Source of the DNA: an uncultured Granulosicoccaceae bacterium
Lineage (GTDB): Bacteria; Pseudomonadota; Gammaproteobacteria; Granulosicoccales; Granulosicoccaceae
DNA: 64,000 nucleotides
NCBI GenBank assembly: GCA_938035525.1
Contig: CALHOI010000022.1
Span: forward strand, 1 to 64,000
Reading direction: 5' to 3'
Shown here: positions 9,952 to 18,191 of the stretch, one piece after another
How the letters are laid out: every line of letters starts with the position of its first letter
Position numbering within the stretch: position 1 is the first letter of the stretch
Notes under the pieces: generated by a model
What the model was told of the DNA's origin: nothing
Database searches by the model: none
What the model saw: only the letters and a program-made list of their open reading frames with translations
Translations under genes and position numbers: made by a program

Positions 9952-11205
9952 TTAATGTGCGACACCAGCTGCACCGTGCTCATCTATCAGTGCACCGTCA
10001 TAAAACCGGAACATTGAAAAAGGCGCTGCCATTTTATTTGCCCGTCCCTTGGCCAGCAAATCGGCGAACACATGACCACTACCAGGTGTTGCCTTAAAAC
10101 CACCGGTACCCCAACCACAATTAAAAAAGAGATTCTCTACTGGTGTTGCCGAGAGTATCGGGCACGCATCGGGTGTAGTATCAACAATGCCGCCCCATTG
10201 TCGGTTCATGTGTACCCGGCTAACAATGGGAAACAATTCCATGATGGCATGCACTGTATGTTCAATAACCGGGTACGACCCTCTTTGACCATAACCAACG
10301 TAGCCATCGATACCCGCGCCTATGACTAAATCGCCTTTATCAGATTGCGACATATACCCGTGCACTGCATTGGACATAACCACGGTGTCCAGAATCGGCT
10401 TGATAGGCTCGGATACAAATGCTTGCAATGGATGTGATTCGAGCGGTAATTGAAACCCTGCCATCTTTGCCAGAACGCTGGAATTACCCGCTGCCACACA
10501 ACCTACTCGCCCGGCTTTAATCACACCATGCTGTTTGGTATTCACGCCAATCGCCGCGCCGTCTTCAACCAGAATATCGCTAACTTCACACTGCTGAATG
10601 ATGTCCACGCCCAGCTGATCAGCCGCACGCGCGTATCCCCAGGCAACGGCATCGTGTCTGGCCACACCGGCTCGCGGTTGCCATGAGGCGCCTAACACCG
10701 GGTATCGGGTGCTGCCTGAACAATCCATGATGGGTACGATTTCCTGACATTGCTGAGCGTCGAGTACCTCACCATCAATACCGTTCAAACGATTGGCATT
10801 AACGCGCCTTTCAATATCACGCATGTCCTGAAGATTGTGGCCAAGGTTCATTACACCACGCTGGGAAAACATCACGTTATAGTTGAGGTCTTGCGACAAG
10901 CCTTCCCATAGTTTCATCGCATGTTCGTACAAATGCGCCGCCTCGTCCCACAAATAATTTGAACGCACAATGGTGGTATTTCGTCCGGTGTTACCCCCGC
11001 CCAACCAACCTTTTTCCAACACCGCCACGTTGGCCTTGTTGTGGATTTTGGCCAAATAGTAAGCCGTGGCCAGTCCATGCCCACCTCCACCAACGACAAT
11101 AAAGTCGTAGTGCGCTTTTGGCTTCGGGCTACGCCACATGCGCTGCCAATTTTCCTGATGCTGCCAGGCTTGCTTGATAAGTCCGAATCCGGAAAAACGA
11201 GTCAT
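9952..11205 (-). CDS. soxB: Sarcosine oxidase beta subunit
   Basis: A FAD-dependent amine oxidase subunit (417 residues from the ATG at 11205). A GTG two codons upstream is possible, but the ATG gives the canonical MTRFSGFGLIKQAW start. The Rossmann motif VVGGGGHGLATAYYLAK sits near residue 38, followed by the ARG/NTGRNTTIVRSNY flavin-contact segment. The C-terminal GWGTGGFKATPGSG motif is diagnostic. In characterised enzymes beta binds FAD and covalent FMN and oxidises the N-methyl group. It is first in soxBDAG. A 160-bp leader separates it from the upstream MFS gene on the same strand, so it may have its own promoter. The leader contains a small 6-bp hairpin at 11325-11340 without a clear T tract. 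Confidence 0.96.
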   Translation of the reverse strand: MTRFSGFGLIKQAWQHQENWQRMWRSPKPKAHYDFIVVGGGGHGLATAYYLAKIHNKANVAVLEKGWLGGGNTGRNTTIVRSNYLWDEAAHLYEHAMKLWEGLSQDLNYNVMFSQRGVMNLGHNLQDMRDIERRVNANRLNGIDGEVLDAQQCQEIVPIMDCSGSTRYPVLGASWQPRAGVARHDAVAWGYARAADQLGVDIIQQCEVSDILVEDGAAIGVNTKQHGVIKAGRVGCVAAGNSSVLAKMAGFQLPLESHPLQAFVSEPIKPILDTVVMSNAVHGYMSQSDKGDLVIGAGIDGYVGYGQRGSYPVIEHTVHAIMELFPIVSRVHMNRQWGGIVDTTPDACPILSATPVENLFFNCGWGTGGFKATPGSGHVFADLLAKGRANKMAAPFSMFRFYDGALIDEHGAAGVAH

Positions 11206-11365
11206 AGTCACACGATAACTATTTGCATAGGGCGCCTATTGTGCTGCAAGACAACGCTTCGTGGGTAAAAAAATAGCGCAGTTTTCTGGTCTGATAACGT
11301 CAACTTTGAGACAGTTTGGGCTTAACCACAGCGGTGTGGTCTGGAAACAGGCTATGTACGCAAAG

Positions 11366-12538
11366 TTACGGTGAAACCGGGTCTTCCAGACGACTAAAAA
11401 AGCTCAGCAACACGCAGACTCCACCACACAGAGCCAGCACTGACATCGCCCAGTAGCTCTTGCCGGCAAAGCTATCGTACAACCACCCGGATACCCACAC
11501 AGAGCCGGCCATGAACAGCGTAATCAGCGTGGCGAACACACTTTGTGCCTGGGCCGCATTGTCTTCATGTATACGGCGCGCAATGAAATTGACGCAGGCA
11601 AGAAAGGTCAGCCCAAAGGTGATTGAGTGCAATGACTGTAAAAGGACGAGCTCTACCAGACCTGGTTCAATGCCAGTCAAAAACCAACGCGCAGCACCAA
11701 CAAGGCTGGCAAACAGAAGGCATTTTCTGGCAGAAAATCGTTTAGCCACACTGGCAAAGGACCACATCAGCGCCACTTCGGCCACCACGCTGATCGACCA
11801 CAATACCGATGCTGTACCAGTGCTCATATTAAGGGCCGTCCAATGCATGACAGCGAACACATTATAAAATCCATGCGAGGCATTGAGCATTGCAGCACCG
11901 ATAATCACCAACAGGATACCCGGGTGACGCAGCCCCGCAATCCCAGCCAATGCCTGTGCAACGCTGGATTCAGGTTCCGGTGTTGATTTGAAATGCGGCA
12001 GCGAGTGAGCCGCGACGACGCGCAACAAGGCGCCCGCCACTAAAACAGCGACAAACCAGGCGATGCCGACTCGATCAAATACCGCGCCCGCGCTTAAAAC
12101 GCCAATGATAAATCCAACTGAGCCAACAGCCCTGATTCGCGCAAAATCGCTGCCTCGTTTTCGCGTGACGCTCAGGGATGCGGCATCGGTGATCGGGCCA
12201 CTGGCGTGTAAAAATAACCCGGTGAAGGTCCAGACAAACAACACATCCCAATGATTATGCCGGAACAAAAACCAGCTGGATAAAGCCAGAGCTACCCAGT
12301 TACAGGTAATGATGGCCGTGCGCCAGTCAGCAAGCTTGTCTGCCCAGCCACCGATCAACACCGTAAAAAGCACAATAGCAAAAGACGGCGCCGCGAAGAT
12401 GGTGCCTGTGAACGTTGCAGAAATGCCCAACGATGCGAACCACAGGGCAGCAAATGGCATCGCTGTGCCAATGGAAAGAAAAAAAAACCCGTAGTAGAAA
12501 GACAGGCGCTGCTCGATATTCACTTTGGTGCGCAGCAT
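11366..12538 (-). CDS. MFS transporter, HcaT/MFS_1-like
   Basis: A 390-residue integral membrane protein with about 12 hydrophobic segments. It matches the MFS_1-like (3-phenylpropionate transporter HcaT, LacY-related) pattern: YYGFFFLSIGTAMPF at the N-terminus, GGWADKLADWR between helices 2 and 3, and RAVGSVGFIIGVLSAG in the centre. It follows the uronate-dehydrogenase-like gene by 26 bp, so the two are probably cotranscribed. Uptake of a carboxylated or sugar-acid substrate is a reasonable inference. The substrate cannot be read from the sequence. Confidence 0.82.
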   Translation of the reverse strand: MLRTKVNIEQRLSFYYGFFFLSIGTAMPFAALWFASLGISATFTGTIFAAPSFAIVLFTVLIGGWADKLADWRTAIITCNWVALALSSWFLFRHNHWDVLFVWTFTGLFLHASGPITDAASLSVTRKRGSDFARIRAVGSVGFIIGVLSAGAVFDRVGIAWFVAVLVAGALLRVVAAHSLPHFKSTPEPESSVAQALAGIAGLRHPGILLVIIGAAMLNASHGFYNVFAVMHWTALNMSTGTASVLWSISVVAEVALMWSFASVAKRFSARKCLLFASLVGAARWFLTGIEPGLVELVLLQSLHSITFGLTFLACVNFIARRIHEDNAAQAQSVFATLITLFMAGSVWVSGWLYDSFAGKSYWAMSVLALCGGVCVLLSFFSRLEDPVSP

Positions 12539-12564
12539 GGTGTGTATAGACGGCTAGTGTGCCA

Positions 12565-13398
12565 TCAGGTCTTTTTTGTGTCGTCGACAATGTCCATGGT
12601 AGCCAGCCCGCTGTTACCTAAAGCAATAGACGCAAACGGTCCACCGTGACAGGTTTCACCCACATCATTCAGGTTCGCAGGTGCGCAAGCCGTTAGCATT
12701 TTTTCCGCGAATTGCTCGGCGTTGTCTTTTGGTTTAAACCCAAGAAAGTGTGCGCGGCTATTGTCTACCGGGGTACGATCATTGTTGGAAACACCATAGA
12801 CCACGGTGAACCCGGTGACTGGCGTATTGATGGACACCTTAACCAGCTCGATTAAATCATCGTACGACAACCACGTGCCAAGCGCTCGGGTACTGGTGAC
12901 CTGTGCGCACGATAAAATTCGCATACACACGCTTTCAACCTGTCGTTTGTCCCAGTACAAGCTGGCCAGATCTTCGGCGAAACACTTTGCCAACCCATAG
13001 TAAGTGTCGGGTCTGTGCGGTGCATCGGTACCAATGAAGTCGGTTTTCTTGTGCATACCCACCGCGTGAATAGAACTGGCGTACACCACTCGACGCACCT
13101 TGTTGCGATATGCCGCTTCCCAGATATTGTAAGCACCAATAATATTAGGGCCTAAGATGGTGTCAAAATCTGCCTCATCTCCGTGTGCGCCGAAATGCAC
13201 AATCATGTCGGCATCGCGGGTTAGCTCTAGCATGGCATCCAGTTGCGCAAGGTCAGCTTTGATATAAGTTTCCCCCGGAAACAAAGTACCCACATCATCA
13301 GCTATATCTGAGGACACCAACGAGTCGGCGAGAACACTCAGCGGCTCACGCAAATAAGAACCCAGTCTTCCGGCTGCACCAGTTAAAACAAGTTTCAA
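12565..13398 (-). CDS. NAD-dependent epimerase/dehydratase, uronate dehydrogenase-like
   Basis: A 277-residue extended SDR starting at a TTG (13398) with an AGG about 10 bases upstream. The N-terminal GAAGRLG is the nucleotide-binding loop, and YYGLAKCFAE carries the catalytic Tyr-x3-Lys. The layout (NIIGAYNIWEAA, YASSIHAVG, RPDTYYGLAKC, STRALGTWLSYDD, FLGFKPKDNAE) closely follows bacterial uronate dehydrogenase, which oxidises galacturonate or glucuronate to the aldaro-lactone. No dehydratase or aldolase of the uronate pathway is nearby, so the substrate is inferred. It sits between a small membrane protein (11 bp upstream) and an MFS transporter (26 bp downstream), probably as one operon. 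Confidence 0.75.
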   Translation of the reverse strand: MKLVLTGAAGRLGSYLREPLSVLADSLVSSDIADDVGTLFPGETYIKADLAQLDAMLELTRDADMIVHFGAHGDEADFDTILGPNIIGAYNIWEAAYRNKVRRVVYASSIHAVGMHKKTDFIGTDAPHRPDTYYGLAKCFAEDLASLYWDKRQVESVCMRILSCAQVTSTRALGTWLSYDDLIELVKVSINTPVTGFTVVYGVSNNDRTPVDNSRAHFLGFKPKDNAEQFAEKMLTACAPANLNDVGETCHGGPFASIALGNSGLATMDIVDDTKKT

Positions 13399-13409
13399 GA
13401 GCGAATTAC

Positions 13410-13805
13410 CTATAGTGGATTACTGCGAAGCGAACGGACAAACAATCCCAATCCGCCAAAAGACAATATAAGGATCAGCAATAGGTCAAAGGCAGACATT
13501 CTTGCAAAAGTGAACTGTGAACGAGCAAGCACGCCAACGATAAGCGCAACAATGGTTCCCGCACACAGTAACCAGCCGATGTATTTTTTACTGTCGTAGA
13601 AGATAAAGATGACACCGAATATAAACGGAATCATTAGCATGCCACTGGTTATACCATAAGCGCCAATGCCATACAGACGCATACCAAATCCAAATGAGCT
13701 GCTGATGACAATAGAACTTAACAGCAGGTAGAAACCCGCCACCATCATAGCCAGCCCGATAAGAAAGCTTAATTCTCCACCGTTAGTGCCACCCGCTCCA
13801 CGCAT
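13410..13805 (-). CDS. Small four-helix membrane protein, unknown function
   Basis: A 131-residue hydrophobic protein with about four membrane segments (roughly 12-35, 42-68, 75-97 and 102-122) and no motif I recognise. The ATG at 13805 is the only reasonable start. It ends 11 bp before the uronate-dehydrogenase-like gene on the same strand, which suggests cotranscription. There is no evidence that it shares that gene's function. Confidence 0.6.
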   Translation of the reverse strand: MRGAGGTNGGELSFLIGLAMMVAGFYLLLSSIVISSSFGFGMRLYGIGAYGITSGMLMIPFIFGVIFIFYDSKKYIGWLLCAGTIVALIVGVLARSQFTFARMSAFDLLLILILSFGGLGLFVRSLRSNPL

Positions 13806-13884
13806 GTGCTAATTCACTGTGTTGCTTGCCGAGCACTGAGTATAGCAAGTGGGAATAACCCTGCCTGGCAGGAGGGGAACTGGA

Positions 13885-15102
13885 TTACGCCGGTCTTCGA
13901 CGCAAACGCAGCAGACCCAGGGCAATCAGAGCACCGATCGAATACCCCATGGATCCGGCATTGGCCGTCAACTGTTGATCGGCATAGGGTTCAGAGCCTG
14001 CAGGATTCGGCGCAGGGATGGCTGCAGCCGGTGACGACCCACCAGAGTTGTTGGCCATATTGGCATCGGGTGTATTTGAAGCAATAGTGGGATTAAGTTG
14101 TGCCTCACTCAGAGATTGATCAAGTAACAGCACTATCGTGTTCTGGCTCTGACCGGATAAGCGGTCTTTCTTGCATTGCAAGGTGCCATCGTAAGTAGCG
14201 CAGCTCCAGGCAGCACTGTTGTTGGACAACAAGGTGGCCTGACCAACATTAAGTTGGATCGTTAAGTCGTTCGCGCCTTGCTGACTTTCGTTAGCCACAA
14301 ACAACGTGACTTCGCTTTGGCCATTTTCAACAACAACATTGCTCGCTAAAGAAATATCACTTCCATAAAGTTGTGATATCGCTTCTATGTCACCGGCACT
14401 GGGTGCAATCCGTTGTCCGATCACCGTGCCGTTGTTTTGCAGCGCTTCAATCGTTTGAACGCCATTATTGGAGAAAAAGTATTCACCGTAATGCATGATT
14501 GACGCGTAGTCGTATGGACCATAGTTCAATTTACTGTGATCGCTGATGGCGAAGTTACTGACTTTATCCGGGTTAATGTTTTCCCACAGAATATTAATGT
14601 ACTGATCTCGGTCCGGGCGTGTGTGTTCGTGCTCTAAGCCCAAAGCGTGACCAATCTCGTGCATCATGGTTCCAGCACTGCAGCTCTTAGCCGTCCAAAC
14701 AGCCTGCGCACCACCTTGTCGGCCAACCCAGGACGCACAGCTTTCAGCTGGCATAAAGTGTAAGTAGTCATCCGGACTGGTACTCGTATAAGGGTTAATC
14801 TCAATTAACGAGATACCACCCACTTTGTTCCAATGGAAAACCGCTTTCTTAACAATCTGCTGAACATAGGGCTGGAGATCGGGATCAATATAGTAAGGAA
14901 CAATCCCGTCTTCCCAGACCCCGCTCCCTGGTCGCACACCAATGCCGCGGTGCTGCATAGCATTGTGTGGCGCATCAGACGCCGTAAGGATATCGCCTTC
15001 GACGACCACCAAAGATTGTCCATAATCGGCCTGTGCACTGCCTAAGGTGGTCATCATGACCACCAAACTGGCTATCAGCAATCTGTCATTTATAAATTGC
15101 AT
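13885..15102 (-). CDS. Secreted astacin-type zinc metalloprotease with C-terminal sorting tail
   Basis: The start is set at the ATG at 15102, which has a strong AAGAGGAG ribosome site and begins a signal peptide (MQFINDRLLIASLVV, cleavage near SAQA). The frame stays open further upstream but lacks coding character. The mature protein holds the astacin zinc motif HEIGHALGLEHEHTRPDRD and the Met-turn SIMHYGEYF, so it is an M12A endopeptidase. After the catalytic domain (about 45-245) comes a CARDB/Ig-like region (about 250-340). A Ser/Pro/Ala linker and a hydrophobic tail ending in RLRRRPA close the protein, resembling GlyGly-CTERM-type sorting tails processed by rhombosortase. It is probably displayed or secreted and degrades extracellular protein. 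Confidence 0.9.
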   Translation of the reverse strand: MQFINDRLLIASLVVMMTTLGSAQADYGQSLVVVEGDILTASDAPHNAMQHRGIGVRPGSGVWEDGIVPYYIDPDLQPYVQQIVKKAVFHWNKVGGISLIEINPYTSTSPDDYLHFMPAESCASWVGRQGGAQAVWTAKSCSAGTMMHEIGHALGLEHEHTRPDRDQYINILWENINPDKVSNFAISDHSKLNYGPYDYASIMHYGEYFFSNNGVQTIEALQNNGTVIGQRIAPSAGDIEAISQLYGSDISLASNVVVENGQSEVTLFVANESQQGANDLTIQLNVGQATLLSNNSAAWSCATYDGTLQCKKDRLSGQSQNTIVLLLDQSLSEAQLNPTIASNTPDANMANNSGGSSPAAAIPAPNPAGSEPYADQQLTANAGSMGYSIGALIALGLLRLRRRPA

Positions 15103-15575
15103 TACCACTCCTCTTAACGGGATGTTGTGTAATGCGGAAATGGTCTGCGCCTGGCCCAAAGACGACATCACCGAAATTTCTATGAATTTCTTGTTTTGGC
15201 GACGTACGCAACCTCTCCACAGGTGAGGTAACGGATATGCGCACACCCATCTAAAACAGCACGAAGAAATACTTGAACAAGTCCGCGTTAAAAATGTGTT
15301 TACAATGCCTGTATTGGTAAATTGCGCACACTTTTTACGCTTTAGTGAGCCGGCACTAACCCGATTAATGACATTTTTAGACAAAACATCATTGTGAACC
15401 AGCGCTCCGGGCTCGGCACTATTGGGTAAAATTCGGCAAAGTGATCACTGTATTGGCCTGGTGCCTGCAGGTAGAATATCTTACTTAAAGGTGTCATTAA
15501 CAGAGGTTTGGGACCATCGCACACCCACCTGATAAAAAACGACGGCTGGAAAAGCGTGAGCGCAAGCGCAGGCAA
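15103..15575. other. Intergenic region upstream of astacin and KOW-like genes
   Basis: About 470 bp between divergent genes. On the minus strand the astacin leader contains an ACCTC...GAGGT pairing near 15215-15235, but I recognise no riboswitch. On the plus strand the KOW-like reading frame is open from 15501 with a Lys/Arg-rich stretch (DKKRRLEKRERKRRQ) but has no ATG. The real gene may therefore begin inside this region at a rare start codon. I see no tRNA or clear terminator. Confidence 0.4.
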
Positions 15576-16073
15576 TTGCTCGATGGGGACGGGCTGTGGC
15601 GACGCACGTTCGGCGAACGCCGTGAAAAGAACAGGCGCAAAAACGACAATGAAGATTCGGCGATCATTCATTTACCATTTCTGGATGAGCATTTTAACGA
15701 GCTAAACGCGGCATCGGCTGATGAGAATGCTGGCAGCAAGGATGAAAGCACGATGGACAGAGCACCCGATAAAAAACCCGCAGACGATCAATTAACCCAA
15801 CCAAAAGAACTCTCTGCTCAAGAGAAAGCTCGCTTGCACTCGCTGCGCAATATGCTTGATGCCTCTAACGCCAGGTATGAGCAGGCATCAAAAAAACGAC
15901 CACCGGTTTTTGCCGCTGGATTAAAAGTGCGCGTTATCCAAGGCGAACACATGGGCCAAACCGGTGTCGTACTCGATGCAGACTACATTGAAAGCCGGGC
16001 ATTGCTGTCACTGCCAGATCAAGATTTGCCTATCTGGTTTGAATTCCACCTGCTCGGCAACCAAGCTGGCTGA
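15576..16073 (+). CDS. KOW-like small protein of unknown function, 3' end inside a MITE
   Basis: The frame encodes up to 165 residues from a TTG at 15576. An ATG at 15753 is the first ATG and would give 106 residues, so the start is uncertain. The N-terminal part is charged and probably disordered (KKPADDQLTQPKELSAQEK). A predicted helix (ARLHSLRNMLDASNARYEQA) follows, then a beta-rich end with the pattern VRVIQGEHMGQTGVVLDAD, typical of a KOW or SH3-like RNA/ribosome-binding fold. The last residues and the TGA stop lie in the left end of the MITE at 16064-16216, so the native C-terminus may have been altered. The function is unknown. Confidence 0.6.
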   Translation: MLDGDGLWRRTFGERREKNRRKNDNEDSAIIHLPFLDEHFNELNAASADENAGSKDESTMDRAPDKKPADDQLTQPKELSAQEKARLHSLRNMLDASNARYEQASKKRPPVFAAGLKVRVIQGEHMGQTGVVLDADYIESRALLSLPDQDLPIWFEFHLLGNQAG

Positions 16074-16216
16074 CTTGAGTGTTGTTATTCTCGGCTGCAG
16101 GCTAAGTGGTACCTCGACAGTGACTTGTGTGAGCTCCGCTGCGGAGACCGAATTGGATGAAAACGAATCGAGCTGCTGGCTCGAGAGATTCATAACAACA
16201 CTCAAGTACACCAGTT
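16064..16216. mobile_element. 153-bp MITE related to the IS at 18191-19209
   Basis: The terminal inverted repeats are about 25 bp. The left end reads AGCTGG-CTG-ACTTGAGTGTTGTTAT. The right end, in reverse complement, reads AACTGG-TGT-ACTTGAGTGTTGTTAT, with the core ACTTGAGTGTTGTTAT exact on both sides (16073-16088 and 16192-16207). There is no coding capacity. The interior contains a CTCCGCTGCGGAG palindrome that partly resembles the start of the neighbouring transposase gene. The same AACTGG-N3-ACTT...TGTTGTT ends bound the IS 2 kb downstream, so this element is probably a non-autonomous derivative moved by that family. I see no clear target-site duplication. Confidence 0.75.
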
Positions 16217-16298
16217 GGGACTGAATCGCAACACTCGTCTCTTATCATGCAGTTTTGCTAAACTGCAACCCTGAGCCACCAGAGACTATCCAACACGG

Positions 16299-18191
16299 AT
16301 GAATCAGCCGACAACCACGCCAAAAGTCGACCAACCCGCCAGCTCGTTTTGGCGCAACATGAAAACTGTTTTCAGCATCGACCTGCGTTCGCTGGCTCTG
16401 ATGCGAATCATGCTGGCTTTATTGCTGCTGCTTGATCTAGTTCTGCGTATTCCAACTATGCAGATGTTTTATACAGATGCTGGTGTGCTCCCGCGAGTTA
16501 AATGGCTCGAGGTCAATAATCAGTGGTACCTGTCTTTGCATGCCGCCTCCGGAGCCTTGTGGTGGCAAATACTGTTATTTGCCGTCGCTGCCGTGTTCGC
16601 ATTTCTGCTGCTTATCGGTTATCGCACCAGAGTGGTGAACTTTATCTCGTGGATTCTGCTTGCCTCTTTAATGAACCGCAACGAAATGGTGCTGCAGGGT
16701 GGCGATATCCTGCTGGTGGTCATGTGCTTTTGGGGAATGTTCCTGCCACTTGGTGCGAAGTGGTCTGTGGATGCCGCCTTGCAACCAGAAAACAAGCGCA
16801 ATCCAAATCAATTACGCTTCCAGCCAGGCAATGCTCAGCTGTACTTTTCAATGGCAACGATTGCCGTGATCTTTCAGGTGCTGTTTTTGTATTTTTTTAC
16901 CGCCTTATTAAAAACCGGTGACCCATGGCGATTCCCATTCGAAGCCGCTGAGTACACGTTGCACATACAGCACTTTGCCAGCCCGATTGGTAATTGGTTC
17001 AGGCAATTTTCACCAATACTTCCTATCGCAACGTTTTATGTGCTCTTTGCAGAGTTTGTTGGGCCTGTGCTGGTCTTGCTTCCCTTCAAATGGCCCATCG
17101 CCCGAATTATCGGACTTCTACTGCTGGCATCGCTGCATGTTGCGTTTATGACGCTAATGCATATAGGCCTGTTTCCATTAATTGATTTTATGTCTCTTAG
17201 TCTATTAATCCCATCCGCGATATGGATTTTTCTGGCCAAACGCAAACAACAATCCAAGGCCGCAAAGGTCACTATGTACTACGACGAAGATTGCGGTTTT
17301 TGTTTAAAGATGTGCTTGATTCTGCGCGAGTTCTTGTTACCCGACACAGTAAAAATATTAAGAGCACAAGATTACAACGACATCTACGCCATTATGGAAC
17401 GGGAAAACTCGTGGGTTATTACCGATGGCAATGGCAAGACTTACACGCATTGGCACGCAATGGCATTTTTGTTTTGTCAAAACTGGTTGTTTAAGCCACT
17501 TGGCTGGTTAATGCGATTCCCACCTTTCATGTGGCTGGGCAACCGCCTGTACAGGTGGATTGCGACCAATCGTGGCACCATGGGTGACATCACAGCAAAG
17601 GCACTTCCATATCGACCCGTCAAACTGATACCCACAGCACCAACGCAAATATTTGCTTGCGTGTGCTTTATCGTTATTCTGATTTTCAATATCAGCACTC
17701 TCGGCGGCATGGGCTGGATAAGAACAGCATCCATTGGCAGTATTGAAGCTGGCCGCACGCTAGACACCATGGCCCGCATTCTGCGCATCGATCAAAAGTG
17801 GAGTATGTTTGCACCCAAACCGCTCACCATATCCATTTACCCGCAAGTGCACGGGACTTTACGCAGCGGTGAAAAAGTTAATTTATACACACGCACTGAG
17901 CCCGAAGACGAATGGGTGCCACCTGACTACATGTACCCACTGTACGATGGTTACCGTACGCGCAAGTATTACGACCGCTTACGCAGCTATAAAAACAATA
18001 CCGTTCGCAGTGCTTATGGACATTATCAATGCAAAAAATGGAATCAACCTGGCCGCCAGCGAAACGAGCAACTTGGTATTCTCAGTGTGCATTTTGTTAC
18101 GCTGAGAACAAACATGAAAGATGAACCTAAAGAGCGTAAGAGACAGATGGTTTGGCAGCATTGGTGCTATCCAGAATTTAAGCCCAAATGA
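16299..18191 (+). CDS. HTTM-domain membrane protein fused to DCC (DUF393) domain
   Basis: A 630-residue protein. The N-terminal 300 residues are an HTTM (vitamin K-dependent gamma-carboxylase-like) membrane domain with many helices, beginning IDLRSLALMRIMLALLLLLD. Next comes a DCC-family thioredoxin-like domain with the D-x-x-C-x-x-C motif (YYDEDCGFC, near residue 327) and a typical WLMRFPPFMWLGNRLYRW end. A further hydrophobic segment and a C-terminal domain (about 490-630) with FAPKP and DGYRTRKYYDR follow. The role is unknown; a membrane redox or modifying function is inferred. The gene is bracketed by a MITE (ends 16216) and an IS (starts 18191), whose first base completes the stop codon TGA. 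Confidence 0.85.
   Translation: MNQPTTTPKVDQPASSFWRNMKTVFSIDLRSLALMRIMLALLLLLDLVLRIPTMQMFYTDAGVLPRVKWLEVNNQWYLSLHAASGALWWQILLFAVAAVFAFLLLIGYRTRVVNFISWILLASLMNRNEMVLQGGDILLVVMCFWGMFLPLGAKWSVDAALQPENKRNPNQLRFQPGNAQLYFSMATIAVIFQVLFLYFFTALLKTGDPWRFPFEAAEYTLHIQHFASPIGNWFRQFSPILPIATFYVLFAEFVGPVLVLLPFKWPIARIIGLLLLASLHVAFMTLMHIGLFPLIDFMSLSLLIPSAIWIFLAKRKQQSKAAKVTMYYDEDCGFCLKMCLILREFLLPDTVKILRAQDYNDIYAIMERENSWVITDGNGKTYTHWHAMAFLFCQNWLFKPLGWLMRFPPFMWLGNRLYRWIATNRGTMGDITAKALPYRPVKLIPTAPTQIFACVCFIVILIFNISTLGGMGWIRTASIGSIEAGRTLDTMARILRIDQKWSMFAPKPLTISIYPQVHGTLRSGEKVNLYTRTEPEDEWVPPDYMYPLYDGYRTRKYYDRLRSYKNNTVRSAYGHYQCKKWNQPGRQRNEQLGILSVHFVTLRTNMKDEPKERKRQMVWQHWCYPEFKPK

Noticed and set aside
11325-11340. 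ACCACA-GCGG-TGTGGT hairpin as terminator of the MFS gene
   Set aside because: It has no T tract on either strand, so it is kept only as a note in the soxB entry.
15180-15250. Possible riboswitch in the astacin leader
   Set aside because: Only a short ACCTC/GAGGT pairing is visible, and it matches no known riboswitch consensus.
15103-15384. N-terminal extension of the astacin gene to 15384
   Set aside because: It has no signal peptide at that start, while the ATG at 15102 has a strong ribosome site and begins a clean signal peptide.
15342-15671. Open frame of 109 codons antisense to the start of the KOW-like gene
   Set aside because: It has low coding character and no ribosome site. It overlaps the better-supported plus-strand frame.
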